Shown here in pieces: positions 24,367 to 31,418 of a DNA stretch of 56,040 nucleotides. The stretch spans positions 1 through 56,040 of the IMG/VR virus record IMGVR_UViG_3300045256_000426. One strand, written 5' to 3'. The notes under the pieces were generated by a model. The model was not told the DNA's origin, made no database searches, and worked only from the letters and a program-made list of their open reading frames with translations. How positions within the stretch are numbered: the first letter of the stretch is position 1; each line of letters starts with the position of its first letter. A program made the position numbers and the translations under genes. Source of the stretch: a virus.

Positions 24367-24675
24367 ATGCGTGACTACATCGAGATCGGCCCCGTTCCGA
24401 CCGATGAATCGTGTGAGCAGCTAGGATCAAACTACGACCCCGTGCGGGCAAGGCGCGAGTGCCGAGTGTTCCTCAGACAACTGCGGCGGCAGTTTGGTCC
24501 GGAACCGGAGGGTGCTCAGCTTGCCGTTAAATCGAACGCCCATGACTTCGGTACGTACTACGAAGTCGTGTGCTGGTACGATGAGAACGACGAAACGGCA
24601 ATGGGCTACGCCATTCGGCTCGAAGAGGAAACGCCGTGCAAGTGGGACACCAAAGCACGAGAAGAGCTATCGTAA
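24367..24675 (+). CDS. Early hypothetical protein
   Basis: A 102-residue acidic protein, mixed alpha-beta (ARRECRVFLRQLRRQFG, GTYYEVVCWYDENDETAMGY). The ATG has a GGGAAGGGATGG purine stretch upstream. No known domain. The second half looks like a small beta-sheet domain. Function unknown. Confidence 0.65.
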   Translation: MRDYIEIGPVPTDESCEQLGSNYDPVRARRECRVFLRQLRRQFGPEPEGAQLAVKSNAHDFGTYYEVVCWYDENDETAMGYAIRLEEETPCKWDTKAREELS

Positions 24676-24718
24676 ACCGACCCGACCTATTTCGCCGTGC
24701 CCCGCTCGTTTTTCCTGT

Positions 24719-24729
24719 GGATTGCGAGG
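24719..24729 (+). repeat. GGATTGCGAGG repeat
   Basis: Same-strand copy about 30 bases before the start of the gene at 24760. Confidence 0.5.
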
Positions 24730-24759
24730 CCTCGACGAGAGAAAAGCGTAGGCGAAGCC

Positions 24760-24975
24760 ATGGAACGAACACGTATCCGAGTAGGCGCGGATGGGACGGT
24801 CGTTACGGAATCGCTGCCGCGGACGGTCGAGCATGTATGCCCATCCTGTTTTGGCTTGGGCGTCGTCGTGCGGTCGGTACGCTCCCTCGACGACGGCAAG
24901 ATATGGACGAAAGATGAGCCATGCCCAGCGTGCAAGGGTGGCGGTGCATCCGTGTATACGGGCCTGTACCTGTAG
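24760..24975 (+). CDS. Small zinc-ribbon early protein
   Basis: A 71-residue protein starting at MERTRIRVGADG. Two CxxCxG-type knuckles, CPSCFG near residue 25 and CPACKG near residue 53, match the DnaJ-type zinc-binding pattern reduced to one pair. Probably one zinc ion. A longer in-frame start 63 bases upstream exists but has no ribosome binding site. Function unknown. Confidence 0.65.
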   Translation: MERTRIRVGADGTVVTESLPRTVEHVCPSCFGLGVVVRSVRSLDDGKIWTKDEPCPACKGGGASVYTGLYL

Positions 24976-24977
24976 CT

Positions 24978-24992
24978 GGAAACGCAGTTTCC
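24978..24992. promoter_or_regulatory. GGAAAC-N3-GTTTCC dyad, site 3
   Basis: GGAAAC-GCA-GTTTCC, perfect arms extended by an outer T/A pair, 3 bases after the stop of the gene at 24760. Confidence 0.5.
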
Positions 24993-25161
24993 AAAACGAT
25001 GGTGGGCTCTATCCTCCACAACCTTCCTTCGCTCGTCGAGGTTTTCCCTTTGGGCGTCGGGTTGCATCGGAATCGTCGGTGCGTAAAACACGCTCCGGGA
25101 ACGAATCGTTTCCGTCGTGTTCGCCGGTCCGCCACGGCATCCCGCCGCCCAAACCCTTCCC

Positions 25162-25172
25162 GGATTGCGAGG
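25162..25172 (+). repeat. GGATTGCGAGG repeat
   Basis: Same-strand copy, here 8 bases upstream of the dyad at 25181. Confidence 0.5.
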
Positions 25173-25180
25173 CACATGCT

Positions 25181-25195
25181 GGAAACCGGGTTTAC
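25181..25195. promoter_or_regulatory. GGAAAC-N3-GTTTAC dyad, site 4
   Basis: GGAAAC-CGG-GTTTAC, one mismatch between the arms, 7 bases before the GGGAGG ribosome binding site of the gene at 25212, a spacing close to that of site 2. Confidence 0.5.
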
Positions 25196-25211
25196 AAGAG
25201 GGAGGCACAGG

Positions 25212-25391
25212 ATGATGAAGAAACTCGATGGAATGAAAGGAGTCGTGGTAGCCGGGGCACTCGTGGTACTCGGGATGAACGGAGGGTACGCGTACGGGTT
25301 CCCCGGGGTACGTGAGACGCTCCACGAGCTACTCGTAGTACTCGGGGTGTTCGTAGTATACGGGGCGGTACTCGAAATGTTCGGCTGGTAG
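25212..25391 (+). CDS. Small two-pass membrane protein
   Basis: A 59-residue protein with GGGAGGCACAGG before ATG; a second ATG follows at 25215. Two hydrophobic segments, residues about 8-26 and 38-57 (HELLVVLGVFVVYGAVLEM), give a hairpin membrane topology with a basic N-terminus. An early membrane protein could act in superinfection exclusion or host takeover, but nothing in the sequence shows which. Confidence 0.65.
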   Translation: MMKKLDGMKGVVVAGALVVLGMNGGYAYGFPGVRETLHELLVVLGVFVVYGAVLEMFGW

Positions 25392-25624
25392 GCGGACAAC
25401 ATGTACACCGTTCGGCCCAAGGCATCCTCGGCCCGGCGCCCGACCTACGCGCCGGGCTCGCGCCTTCCCCGCCCGGATTCACCCACGAATACCTCACGGG
25501 TAGGACGCGCGATGTGGTGCAGCATCTGCTGCACTACCAGGTGTAAACGGGAGCACTCGACGAAAGAGCGGATCGCACGAGTAGTACAAGATACGAAGTG
25601 GGAACGCGTCGTGTACGGGAGGTG

Positions 25625-25795
25625 ATGACGGACATGGCGGAGAAGGCCCACATCGCCAAGGCTCTCCGAGCCTGCGACTACCAGCCGAACCACCGTTTCA
25701 TCTACCGGCAGCTCGACCTAACGCAAGCGCAGATCGACTTCGTTCATAGGTTCGACTCGGGCGACTACTGCGACATCCGAGCCCCAAGCGCGTGA
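25625..25795 (+). CDS. Short paralogue of the first early protein
   Basis: A 56-residue protein. Residues 18-50 (DYQPNHRFIYRQLDLTQAQ, FVHRFDSGDYCDI) match the C-terminal part of the protein at 21770; the WEEL/CETADE half is missing. GGGAGG is 2 bases before ATG at 25625, and a second ATG three codons on has better spacing. Likely a truncated duplicate that may still be expressed. Confidence 0.6.
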   Translation: MTDMAEKAHIAKALRACDYQPNHRFIYRQLDLTQAQIDFVHRFDSGDYCDIRAPSA

Positions 25796-26201
25796 AACCA
25801 CGCTGTGGCGGCATGTGAGGTGAGAGAGTCGTGACCGCTAGCGGTCGGCTGTACTCGTCTCATAAGAGTGTGCGGGTGGGCAGGCTATGATATCTACTCC
25901 CTTCCCCTCGCCCCTCTTGCCTACGAGAGGCCGCTAGCTTGTGTGTCGTGAAATCCTGTGCTCACGTGGCCGCCACGCTTTCCTTCGCGCCTAACGGGCG
26001 GCGCGGACCTTGTCCCGGCTCCCGGCGGCATCAAATCGGCGATGGTCGATTGTTGCCGGGCTACCTACCCCACCACATACGGGAGGACGTGAAGGTAAAA
26101 ACTTCACCCCTAGGCACCTCAACACGGGGGAAACCCTGCGGGGTCGGGTGGCCACCGGGGGCCGGGATAGCAACCCAACCCGGGGGAAAGGAGAAGAGCG
26201 T
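25796..26201 (+). other. 406-bp intergenic leader with possible RNA structure
   Basis: No convincing gene. The last 110 bases before the gene at 26202 look structured: a hairpin at 26089-26107, followed by G/C-rich segments that can pair (CCGGG...CCCGG around 26162-26183, GGTGGCCACC at 26148-26157). It could be a structured 5' leader. I cannot match it to a known riboswitch or ribozyme class. Confidence 0.4.
26089..26107 (+). promoter_or_regulatory. Leader hairpin
   Basis: GTGAAG-GTAAAAA-CTTCAC, a perfect 6-bp stem with a 7-base A-rich loop, about 95 bases upstream of the gene at 26202. Confidence 0.45.
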
Positions 26202-26540
26202 ATGAGTACGCCTCTGAAGGACCTTCGTAAACGGCTGTACCAGGGCCGTGTGTTGCCGGCGCGAGAAGCGGACGTACCCGTCCCACTCGACAACGAGCCA
26301 CGGCGGCGTCTTCGGCGTGTCGTCGGAATGCGCGGAGACAATCCCTTTGCCTCGCGGTTCCGCGACTACGTGCTCAGCCACGGCTGGCGTCAGCGCGAAC
26401 TCGGCGACGTCACCCAGTACAGCCCCAAGTGGGGAGGATTCCACGGACCGTGGTTCGATCTTTCCTCCGCCGTCATCGCCATCCTCCGAGGGGATGACGG
26501 CCGTAGCATGCTGCGACACCAAGGATATCTCCACGGGTAG
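26202..26540 (+). CDS. Early hypothetical protein
   Basis: A 112-residue basic protein with AAGGAG before ATG. N-terminal Arg/Lys-rich helix (MSTPLKDLRKRLYQGRVLPA), central RRRLRRVVGMRGDNPFASRF and C-terminal GPWFDLSSAVIAILRGDDG. No family is recognised. The basic N-terminal half suggests nucleic-acid contact. Preceded by the structured leader. Confidence 0.65.
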   Translation: MSTPLKDLRKRLYQGRVLPAREADVPVPLDNEPRRRLRRVVGMRGDNPFASRFRDYVLSHGWRQRELGDVTQYSPKWGGFHGPWFDLSSAVIAILRGDDGRSMLRHQGYLHG

Positions 26541-26916
26541 CATCGCAGTTCCACGTCGTGGAAACGCGGTTTCCACGTGGCCTAGCAGGCTCGGGCATCT
26601 GGCCACGTTCCACGATCGCCACGCTGTCTACGAAGTCTTCGCGGACGAGCCGGACGTGTGGAAGGTCGAGAAGTACCGCGACGACATTCTGGAGGTCGCG
26701 CTCGTCGTGCGGTGGGATGGCAAGGCGCTACTGTGCGACCCACGGTGTACCGCAGGCCGCTTCGGCAAGCGATGCCATCACCTAGACAAAGTACGAGAAG
26801 CCGTACTCCACACGGAGGAAGGGAGGTGGAACCTCGGTGATTCGCTGGCTCGTCTCGGCAAATCTGCTCGTGTTGTTAGCGCTGCTGTCCATGGCGTCGG
26901 TACGCTACGGGAGTGA
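26494..26916 (+). CDS. SWIM-like zinc protein, putative
   Basis: A 140-residue frame. From residue about 38 it reads protein-like (FHDRHAVYEVFADEPDVWKV), and CDPRCTAGRFGKRCHHL near residue 90 resembles a SWIM zinc finger (C-x(n)-C-x(n)-C-H), a DNA- or protein-binding fold. The start is uncertain: ATG at 26494 overlaps the upstream gene by 47 bases and puts the dyad at 26557 inside the gene, so translation may begin later at a non-ATG codon near 26600. Confidence 0.5.
   Translation: MTAVACCDTKDISTGSIAVPRRGNAVSTWPSRLGHLATFHDRHAVYEVFADEPDVWKVEKYRDDILEVALVVRWDGKALLCDPRCTAGRFGKRCHHLDKVREAVLHTEEGRWNLGDSLARLGKSARVVSAAVHGVGTLRE
26557..26577. promoter_or_regulatory. GGAAAC-N3-GTTTCC dyad, site 5 (longest)
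   Basis: CGTGGAAAC-GCG-GTTTCCACG, perfect 9-bp arms around a 3-base centre. The strongest of the five sites. Confidence 0.55.
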
Positions 26917-27094
26917 GCTCGGTATGGCCGACGCTTGGTATCGCACGGCCATGGTCGAGAAACACGAACGCCGGGTCTGTGAGCAGCGGCACTCCATGTT
27001 GCTAACCGCCATTCGACGGGAAGGGTTATGGCAACGTCTCGGGATGGACAGTCAGCCGTGGCTCGCCGGGAAAGGAAGGGGAAAGGGGGAGTAG
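26837..27094 (+). CDS. Small membrane-anchored or exported protein
   Basis: An 85-residue protein with a GTG start and GGGAGG upstream. Residues 3-22 are a hydrophobic segment (WLVSANLLVLLALLSMASV), followed by a charged helical region (TAMVEKHERRVCEQRHSML). A single N-terminal membrane anchor with a cytoplasmic or periplasmic helix. It overlaps the end of the SWIM-like frame by 80 bases. Confidence 0.55.
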   Translation: MIRWLVSANLLVLLALLSMASVRYGSELGMADAWYRTAMVEKHERRVCEQRHSMLLTAIRREGLWQRLGMDSQPWLAGKGRGKGE

Positions 27095-27097
27095 GCT

Positions 27098-27367
27098 ATG
27101 TTCGAGTGCGAATACTGCGGTAGTCGGCAGCACCATACGATCGAATGCCCCGAGTGCGAATACTGCGGTAGTGTAGAGCTGGGCAATCCATTCGATCCGT
27201 TCGGCCTCGAAACGTGGTACGATGAAGTCATCCGGTCTGCACAACGGAAGTTGGCGGCCGCGGTCGAAACTGTTCCCGGCTACAGTACCTTTGCCAAGTC
27301 CCAGTGGACATCCGAGCTGGAGCGCATGTGGGCGCTGCCCACGAGGGAGGGGGATGAAGATGAGTGA
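27098..27367 (+). CDS. Zinc-knuckle protein with a duplicated CEYCGS motif
   Basis: An 89-residue protein. Residues 3-25 carry CEYCGS, CPEC and CEYCGS again; the two CEYCGS motifs are encoded by an exact 22-bp direct repeat (27103-27124 and 27151-27172). These Cys residues probably make one zinc ribbon. The remainder is helical and acidic at the end. It overlaps the next gene by 8 bases. Confidence 0.65.
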   Translation: MFECEYCGSRQHHTIECPECEYCGSVELGNPFDPFGLETWYDEVIRSAQRKLAAAVETVPGYSTFAKSQWTSELERMWALPTREGDEDE

Positions 27368-27752
27368 CGACGAACGTTGCGACATGCTGTTCACGTACGG
27401 TACGCTCATGCAAGGCGAGCGGTTACACCACCACCTGCACGGACGAGCGACGCGGGTGGCGACGGCGATGGTCACCGGACACCTGCTGAACCTCGGCCGC
27501 TATCCCGGCCTTATCGCCGGCGACGGCCGTGTCAGCGGCGAGCTCTATCGCGTGGACGATCCGGAACTTCTCGCCACGCTCGATCGTGTGGAAGGGCGCT
27601 ATTACGAGCGCCGACGAACCGACGTCGAGCTCTGCGACGGCCGACGGGCGTGCGCATGGATCTACTGGTACCGTGGACCGCGAGACTACACGACACCGAT
27701 CCCCAGTGGTAACTGGCGAAACCGCGAACCTATCTCGAGGGAAGAAGGATGA
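27360..27752 (+). CDS. Gamma-glutamylcyclotransferase-like (AIG2/GGCT) protein
   Basis: A 130-residue protein. LFTYGTLMQGE (residues about 10-20) is the phosphate-binding-like YGTL loop of the family, NLGRYPGLI and VSGELYRVDD follow in the expected places, and LDRVEGRYYERR carries the catalytic Glu region. The reaction would cyclise a gamma-glutamyl amine, releasing 5-oxoproline and a free amine. In phages such genes occur with amidoligases, and ligase genes lie 4 kb downstream here. ATG at 27360 was chosen for spacing from GAGGGGG; 27354 is possible. Confidence 0.75.
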   Translation: MSDDERCDMLFTYGTLMQGERLHHHLHGRATRVATAMVTGHLLNLGRYPGLIAGDGRVSGELYRVDDPELLATLDRVEGRYYERRRTDVELCDGRRACAWIYWYRGPRDYTTPIPSGNWRNREPISREEG

Positions 27753-28039
27753 TGGAGACTAAGCACAACAAGACCCTAACGTGGGAAGAACTCGACAAGT
27801 GCGAGACAGCCGATGCGATCGCGGATCTGCTGCGGCGTCACGGAGTACGTGGCGTCCCCGGCCAGCCGGAAGCGTGCCCACTCGCGGTGGCAACGGGATG
27901 GTCGGTTTCCGGTAGGGTAGCGTGGCTGGGCGAGCACCGTCTAACCCCTGCGGAGAGCGCGTTCGTCGCTCGGGTCGACGCCGGAGAGTATCCGGATTTG
28001 GCGGAGGTGGATCCCCGGGAGTACGGCGAGGGGGCATGA
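27749..28039 (+). CDS. Paralogue of the first early protein
   Basis: A 96-residue protein, ATGA overlap with the cyclotransferase gene. LTWEELDKCETADAIADLL and PLAVATGW match the protein at 21770 almost residue for residue, and a shortened C-terminal part (LTPAESAFVARVDAGEYPDL) also corresponds. The middle section is deleted. A third short relative follows at 28737. Function unknown. Confidence 0.7.
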   Translation: MMETKHNKTLTWEELDKCETADAIADLLRRHGVRGVPGQPEACPLAVATGWSVSGRVAWLGEHRLTPAESAFVARVDAGEYPDLAEVDPREYGEGA

Positions 28040-28740
28040 TCATGTACGAAACGGTAATCTACAAGATCACACGATCAGACCTAACGACCCATAACGGCTA
28101 CCAATGGGTCATTGGGGAAACACGTGAATTTCCCGGTACTGGGGATCTCTGTGGGCCTGGGTATGCCTACGCCTACGAGAGCGCACAGCTGGCACTGCTC
28201 TTGAAATTCATTCACGTCGACTATGACCCCTACTGCCTACTCCGAGGTCGCGGGGTCATCGTCAAGCGGGATGGGCAACTCAAGGCGGGATGCTCGCGTC
28301 TTACGCTGCTAGAGAGGATTACCGTACCCGACATCACGCTGGAGCAGCGCGTAACCTTCGCGGTGTTGAGCGCCCGCGCTGTCCACACGGGGAATCGCTG
28401 GGCGTCCTGGGCGGAGAGGTGGCTCGATGGTACCGACCGCTCGGCGGAGTCGGCGGAAAAGATGGAGCGCGCGGTGGCGGCGTTGGTAAGGACTCGATGG
28501 ATGAAGGCGGCAACGCGGGCATGGGAGGCGGAGGCGGCACGGCGGGCAGCGGATTCGGCGAGGTGGGCAGCGGATTCGGCGCGGGCGGCGGAGCGGGGAG
28601 TCCAGGTGGCGGCGCGGGCAGCGCGGGCAGCGCAGGCGGCGGTGCATGCAGCGCAGGCGGCGGGGCGCTCGCTCAACCTCGCGGTGATCGCGCGGGAAGC
28701 GCTACTTCCGTGGGAGCCGGAAGGGGGAGGGAACTTCTGA
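28036..28740 (+). CDS. DUF7666-like phage protein with Ala-rich repeats
   Basis: A 234-residue protein. Residues 1-115 (YKITRSDLTTHNGYQW, GTGDLCGPGYAYAYES, GVIVKRDGQLKAGCSRLTLL, TLEQRVTFAV) match a family common in phages (DUF7666-like, by memory). Residues about 155-220 are Ala-rich seven- to eleven-residue repeats (AARRAADSARWAADSARAAE) predicting a long amphipathic helix. The family function is unknown to me. ATG at 28036 overlaps the upstream stop; ATG at 28042 is an alternative. Confidence 0.65.
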   Translation: MIMYETVIYKITRSDLTTHNGYQWVIGETREFPGTGDLCGPGYAYAYESAQLALLLKFIHVDYDPYCLLRGRGVIVKRDGQLKAGCSRLTLLERITVPDITLEQRVTFAVLSARAVHTGNRWASWAERWLDGTDRSAESAEKMERAVAALVRTRWMKAATRAWEAEAARRAADSARWAADSARAAERGVQVAARAARAAQAAVHAAQAAGRSLNLAVIAREALLPWEPEGGGNF

Positions 28741-28814
28741 CATGGGAAGAACTAGAGTATTCGGATTTGGTGGAAGCGCGGGCAAGCGCTTGGGAGGAGG
28801 ATAACGGAGCATGA
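28737..28814 (+). CDS. Tiny remnant of the WEEL-motif family, possibly translated
   Basis: A 25-residue frame from a CTG start (LTWEELEYSDLVEARASAWE) with GGGAGGGAA upstream. LTWEEL recalls the start of the 27749 protein. It overlaps both neighbours by a few bases, and its TGA overlaps the next ATG, which suggests translational coupling. It may be only a gene remnant. Confidence 0.35.
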   Translation: MTWEELEYSDLVEARASAWEEDNGA

Positions 28815-29053
28815 AGAAAAAGAAGAATACCACGCGTTCGTCTCCGAAGCTGGGCGCCGCGGTGAGAATCCTCGTAACCGCCGGAGGCTACGACCTTGCC
28901 GATGGGGAACGGTTTTCCCCTCCGATACCAGCCGGCACCATTGGTCGTTACGACGGACCGTACCCTGACCCCAAACTCGCTGCCGAAGATTGGCACGTCG
29001 TGAGGATCGGCAGTGTGGTGGTGCCGCTCCATCGGAATCACTTCGCCGTGTGA
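28811..29053 (+). CDS. Small hypothetical protein
   Basis: An 80-residue protein with GGAGGAGGATAACGG before ATG. A Lys-rich start (MKKKKNTTRSSPKLG) precedes a compact beta-rich domain (AVRILVTAGGYDL, PAGTIGRYDGPYP, VVRIGSVVVPLHRNHF) reminiscent of SH3-like barrels. No family assigned. Confidence 0.6.
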   Translation: MKKKKNTTRSSPKLGAAVRILVTAGGYDLADGERFSPPIPAGTIGRYDGPYPDPKLAAEDWHVVRIGSVVVPLHRNHFAV

Positions 29054-29131
29054 GCGCGGTGTACGCCTAGCGGGAGGCGGTGACCGTAAGTACCTATAAA
29101 TCCTAGCGAAAAGGGAGGACGAGCAGAGCAG

Positions 29132-29275
29132 ATGAACCTATCCCCATGCGCGTTGTGTGCGAACCGTATCGCCCATCTACACATCCCTACCAACACACCG
29201 ATCTCCGTGGAGGACGAGTACGAGGACTATTGGTTCGACCGACCGGAGTGGGATGAGGATGGAGGCAGCGAATAG
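29132..29275 (+). CDS. Very small acidic protein
   Basis: A 47-residue protein (MNLSPCALCANRIAHLHIPT...) with a GGGAGG site about 15 bases upstream. One CxxC pair near the N-terminus and a very acidic C-terminal half (EDEYEDYWFDRPEWDEDGG). It begins the group leading to the gene at 29280. Confidence 0.5.
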   Translation: MNLSPCALCANRIAHLHIPTNTPISVEDEYEDYWFDRPEWDEDGGSE

Positions 29276-29279
29276 GGGG

Positions 29280-29936
29280 ATGCGAACGATCACGTTTGCC
29301 CCCCAGAAGAGGTTCTTCGAGGGTATCAACTACGGCTTCCAGTATAGCCTACTGGACCCGAAGTACGTGGCCTACCACGCGCCGGTCCAATGTAAGGACT
29401 TCCTGTCCGATGCGTTCTGGTCCGAGTACACCCGGACCGAGATAGTAGATGTCTACGGCTTCTCCTGGAAGCCAGGGACGTTGTCTCCTTTTCCTGCTCC
29501 CGTTTACCGACTGGGGATCATCTACAAGGAGCAGGACATGCAAGCGTGGGTCGGGCCCCTCGCCGCGTTCCTCAACGAATGGGAGAGGCGCTTGGGCTTC
29601 GCCGCGTCCGAGGTCGACCCCGCGAACGGCGGCAAGGCGACCGCTATTACGTTCTCTTGTGAGTGGACTCGAATGCCAATCTTGTTGTCGGCGTTCTTGT
29701 GCTTTGTCCGGTTGGGTGTGACATACGACCCGCGCATGTCGCTGGGGGACTACCTAGAGAACGCGAAGACTTCCCTCACAGGTGTTGATCTCGATTACCT
29801 CCGCGCCCCACAAGCGGTCCCCCGCGTCCAACGCCTTCTACGTGGTGATTCGAACTTTCGCCAGACGTGGACACAGTACACCGACGTCTACACTGTCCAC
29901 GGCTACTCCGGAATCCGCAATGCGGTGAACGTATGA
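29280..29936 (+). CDS. Hypothetical protein
   Basis: A 218-residue protein starting at MRTITFAPQKRFF with AGGGGG before ATG. Mixed alpha-beta with many aromatics (GINYGFQYSLLDPKYVAYHA, QAWVGPLAAFLNEWERRLGF). No catalytic signature recognised. ATGA overlap with the next gene suggests co-expression. Confidence 0.65.
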   Translation: MRTITFAPQKRFFEGINYGFQYSLLDPKYVAYHAPVQCKDFLSDAFWSEYTRTEIVDVYGFSWKPGTLSPFPAPVYRLGIIYKEQDMQAWVGPLAAFLNEWERRLGFAASEVDPANGGKATAITFSCEWTRMPILLSAFLCFVRLGVTYDPRMSLGDYLENAKTSLTGVDLDYLRAPQAVPRVQRLLRGDSNFRQTWTQYTDVYTVHGYSGIRNAVNV

Positions 29937-30385
29937 TCAAGACGACAAGAAAGAAGAAACCGTTCGTCCCACCTTCGTGGTGGACGAACCTGCCGGATTG
30001 GGCACGGTGTTTGATCGTCTGGCGCAAGAGCTGCCAGCGCCATGCGCTAACCGCGCACGCCCTCGCCAGCCTATGCCAACGTCCAGTAAAGACGGTTCTC
30101 CAGGAGCTCATAGAGGCGCCAAACACACAAGTCTATTTCTGTTATACGATCCATGCTCCTGTCTGGCACGTCTACCGGAGTATGACCTTTCCCTACAAGA
30201 GTATGTTTGTAGACGAAGCGAAGTACCTCGCCCAGAAATACCCCAAGGCGGAGAGCATCGAAAACGGCGCACCATCTGCCCTAACCGCTCGTCTAACGTC
30301 CAGACAGATTGAGCTCCTACAACGGGTCGCAAAGGGGTACATGCCAACCAAGTTACGATGGATGAGGGATACACCGCAATGGTGA
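29933..30385 (+). CDS. Hypothetical basic protein
   Basis: A 150-residue protein overlapping its neighbours at both ends (ATGA upstream). Lys/Arg-rich N-terminus (MIKTTRKKKPFVPPSWWTNL), a helical centre (HALTAHALASLCQRPVKTVL) and a C-terminal helix LTSRQIELLQRVAKGYMP that could be part of a helix-turn-helix. A DNA-binding role is possible but weakly supported. Confidence 0.6.
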   Translation: MIKTTRKKKPFVPPSWWTNLPDWARCLIVWRKSCQRHALTAHALASLCQRPVKTVLQELIEAPNTQVYFCYTIHAPVWHVYRSMTFPYKSMFVDEAKYLAQKYPKAESIENGAPSALTARLTSRQIELLQRVAKGYMPTKLRWMRDTPQW

Positions 30386-30675
30386 AACCGTACAAGCCGC
30401 CGCCACCACCGGCGGACGAGACTCCGTTCTGTCCAAAATGTCAGTCGGATCTCTGTGTAATCGAGGAGCCGGGCAAGGGCGTCTACATCTGTTACGATTG
30501 CAACGCCTTCCTCGACGCGAACGGGATGATGCTACCCGCTGCTTTGTTCTGGGGGATCGTGCGCGGGAAGTACAAGGCCCCGAAACGGGGAGGGATGATA
30601 CCTTCGCCTTCCCTCCCAGCCCACCCAACCCCAGGAGAATTGCGAGAAGTACAGACGATTGACTCGGGGTGGTAG
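30379..30675 (+). CDS. Zinc-ribbon protein
   Basis: A 98-residue protein. CPKC near residue 18 and CYDC near residue 38, about 20 residues apart, form a classic zinc ribbon after a Pro-rich lead. The C-terminal part is Pro/Gly-rich. ATG at 30379 overlaps the upstream stop; an ATG at 30358 would add 7 residues. Function unknown. Confidence 0.65.
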   Translation: MVKPYKPPPPPADETPFCPKCQSDLCVIEEPGKGVYICYDCNAFLDANGMMLPAALFWGIVRGKYKAPKRGGMIPSPSLPAHPTPGELREVQTIDSGW

Positions 30676-30765
30676 GCGGTGGACACCTACGTCATTGTCG
30701 GAGTACTCGGTTTCCTTGGTGGTTTACTAGCTAGACTAGGGAAAGGAGGCGAAAGGAGAAAGAGA

Positions 30766-31389
30766 ATGGCAACTCAATCCCACCCGAACACACAGGGGCT
30801 ATCGTTCTCGGGGTATGGTAAGTGTGCTCGGCAAAGCTGTCCCTACACGCACTACCTTTGCTCCCTGAACTACTGCGGACGGTGCTGTCGGGAGTTCCAT
30901 AAGGAAATCCCCGAGCACCAAAAAGGGAACTCCTTCCCTCCAACACCAGACCCGGCCCCTCTCGAACAGGACCCCGTCCGCTGCCCGGAAAGCATTTACG
31001 ATTCCGCATGGCGGCACCTCGAACATAGCTACCGTCACCACTGTAGGCTGGCACCGGGGCATTACGGTTGGCACAACTGCGACTGTACGTATAGCTGGCG
31101 TAGCGGACGGCCTGGCCGGGGGACGACACCGCCACCCGGACCCCCGCTATCTCACGAGGTTGTCGGCGATCCGACGTGCGGTGTGTGCCGCACCGCGCCC
31201 TACGATATTCCGTGCGCGAGGCACGCGAAGCCCAAGACCATGGACTCGCCGGCGCCGCCGACCCCGACTACGCTCAAACCGGCCACGACCATCGATTGGC
31301 CGTGGGAGTTCCAGACATCGTCCTATACCAACACAAGGGAGGAGGTGCTGAAAAGCCCGATCTTCGCTGACGCGGAAGCGAAGCTATAG
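30766..31389 (+). CDS. Cys/His-rich multi-zinc protein
   Basis: A 207-residue protein with a very strong ribosome binding site (AAAGGAG, 8 bases before ATG at 30766). At least a dozen Cys and many His occur in clusters (CARQSCPYTHYLC, CGRCCREFH, HHCRLAPGHYGWHNCDC, CGVC...CARH), predicting two or more zinc sites. An in-frame GTG at 30679 would add 29 residues with a transmembrane segment, so a membrane-anchored longer form is possible. It directly precedes the first amidoligase gene. Confidence 0.65.
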   Translation: MATQSHPNTQGLSFSGYGKCARQSCPYTHYLCSLNYCGRCCREFHKEIPEHQKGNSFPPTPDPAPLEQDPVRCPESIYDSAWRHLEHSYRHHCRLAPGHYGWHNCDCTYSWRSGRPGRGTTPPPGPPLSHEVVGDPTCGVCRTAPYDIPCARHAKPKTMDSPAPPTPTTLKPATTIDWPWEFQTSSYTNTREEVLKSPIFADAEAKL

Positions 31390-31418
31390 AACGAACGAAC
31401 GAAAGGAGGAAAAGAAGC

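Noticed and set aside
25392-25624. Possible small gene ending FTHEYLTGRTRDVVQHLL
   Set aside because: The C-terminal end looks protein-like, but there is no usable start codon or ribosome binding site in that frame; too weak to annotate.
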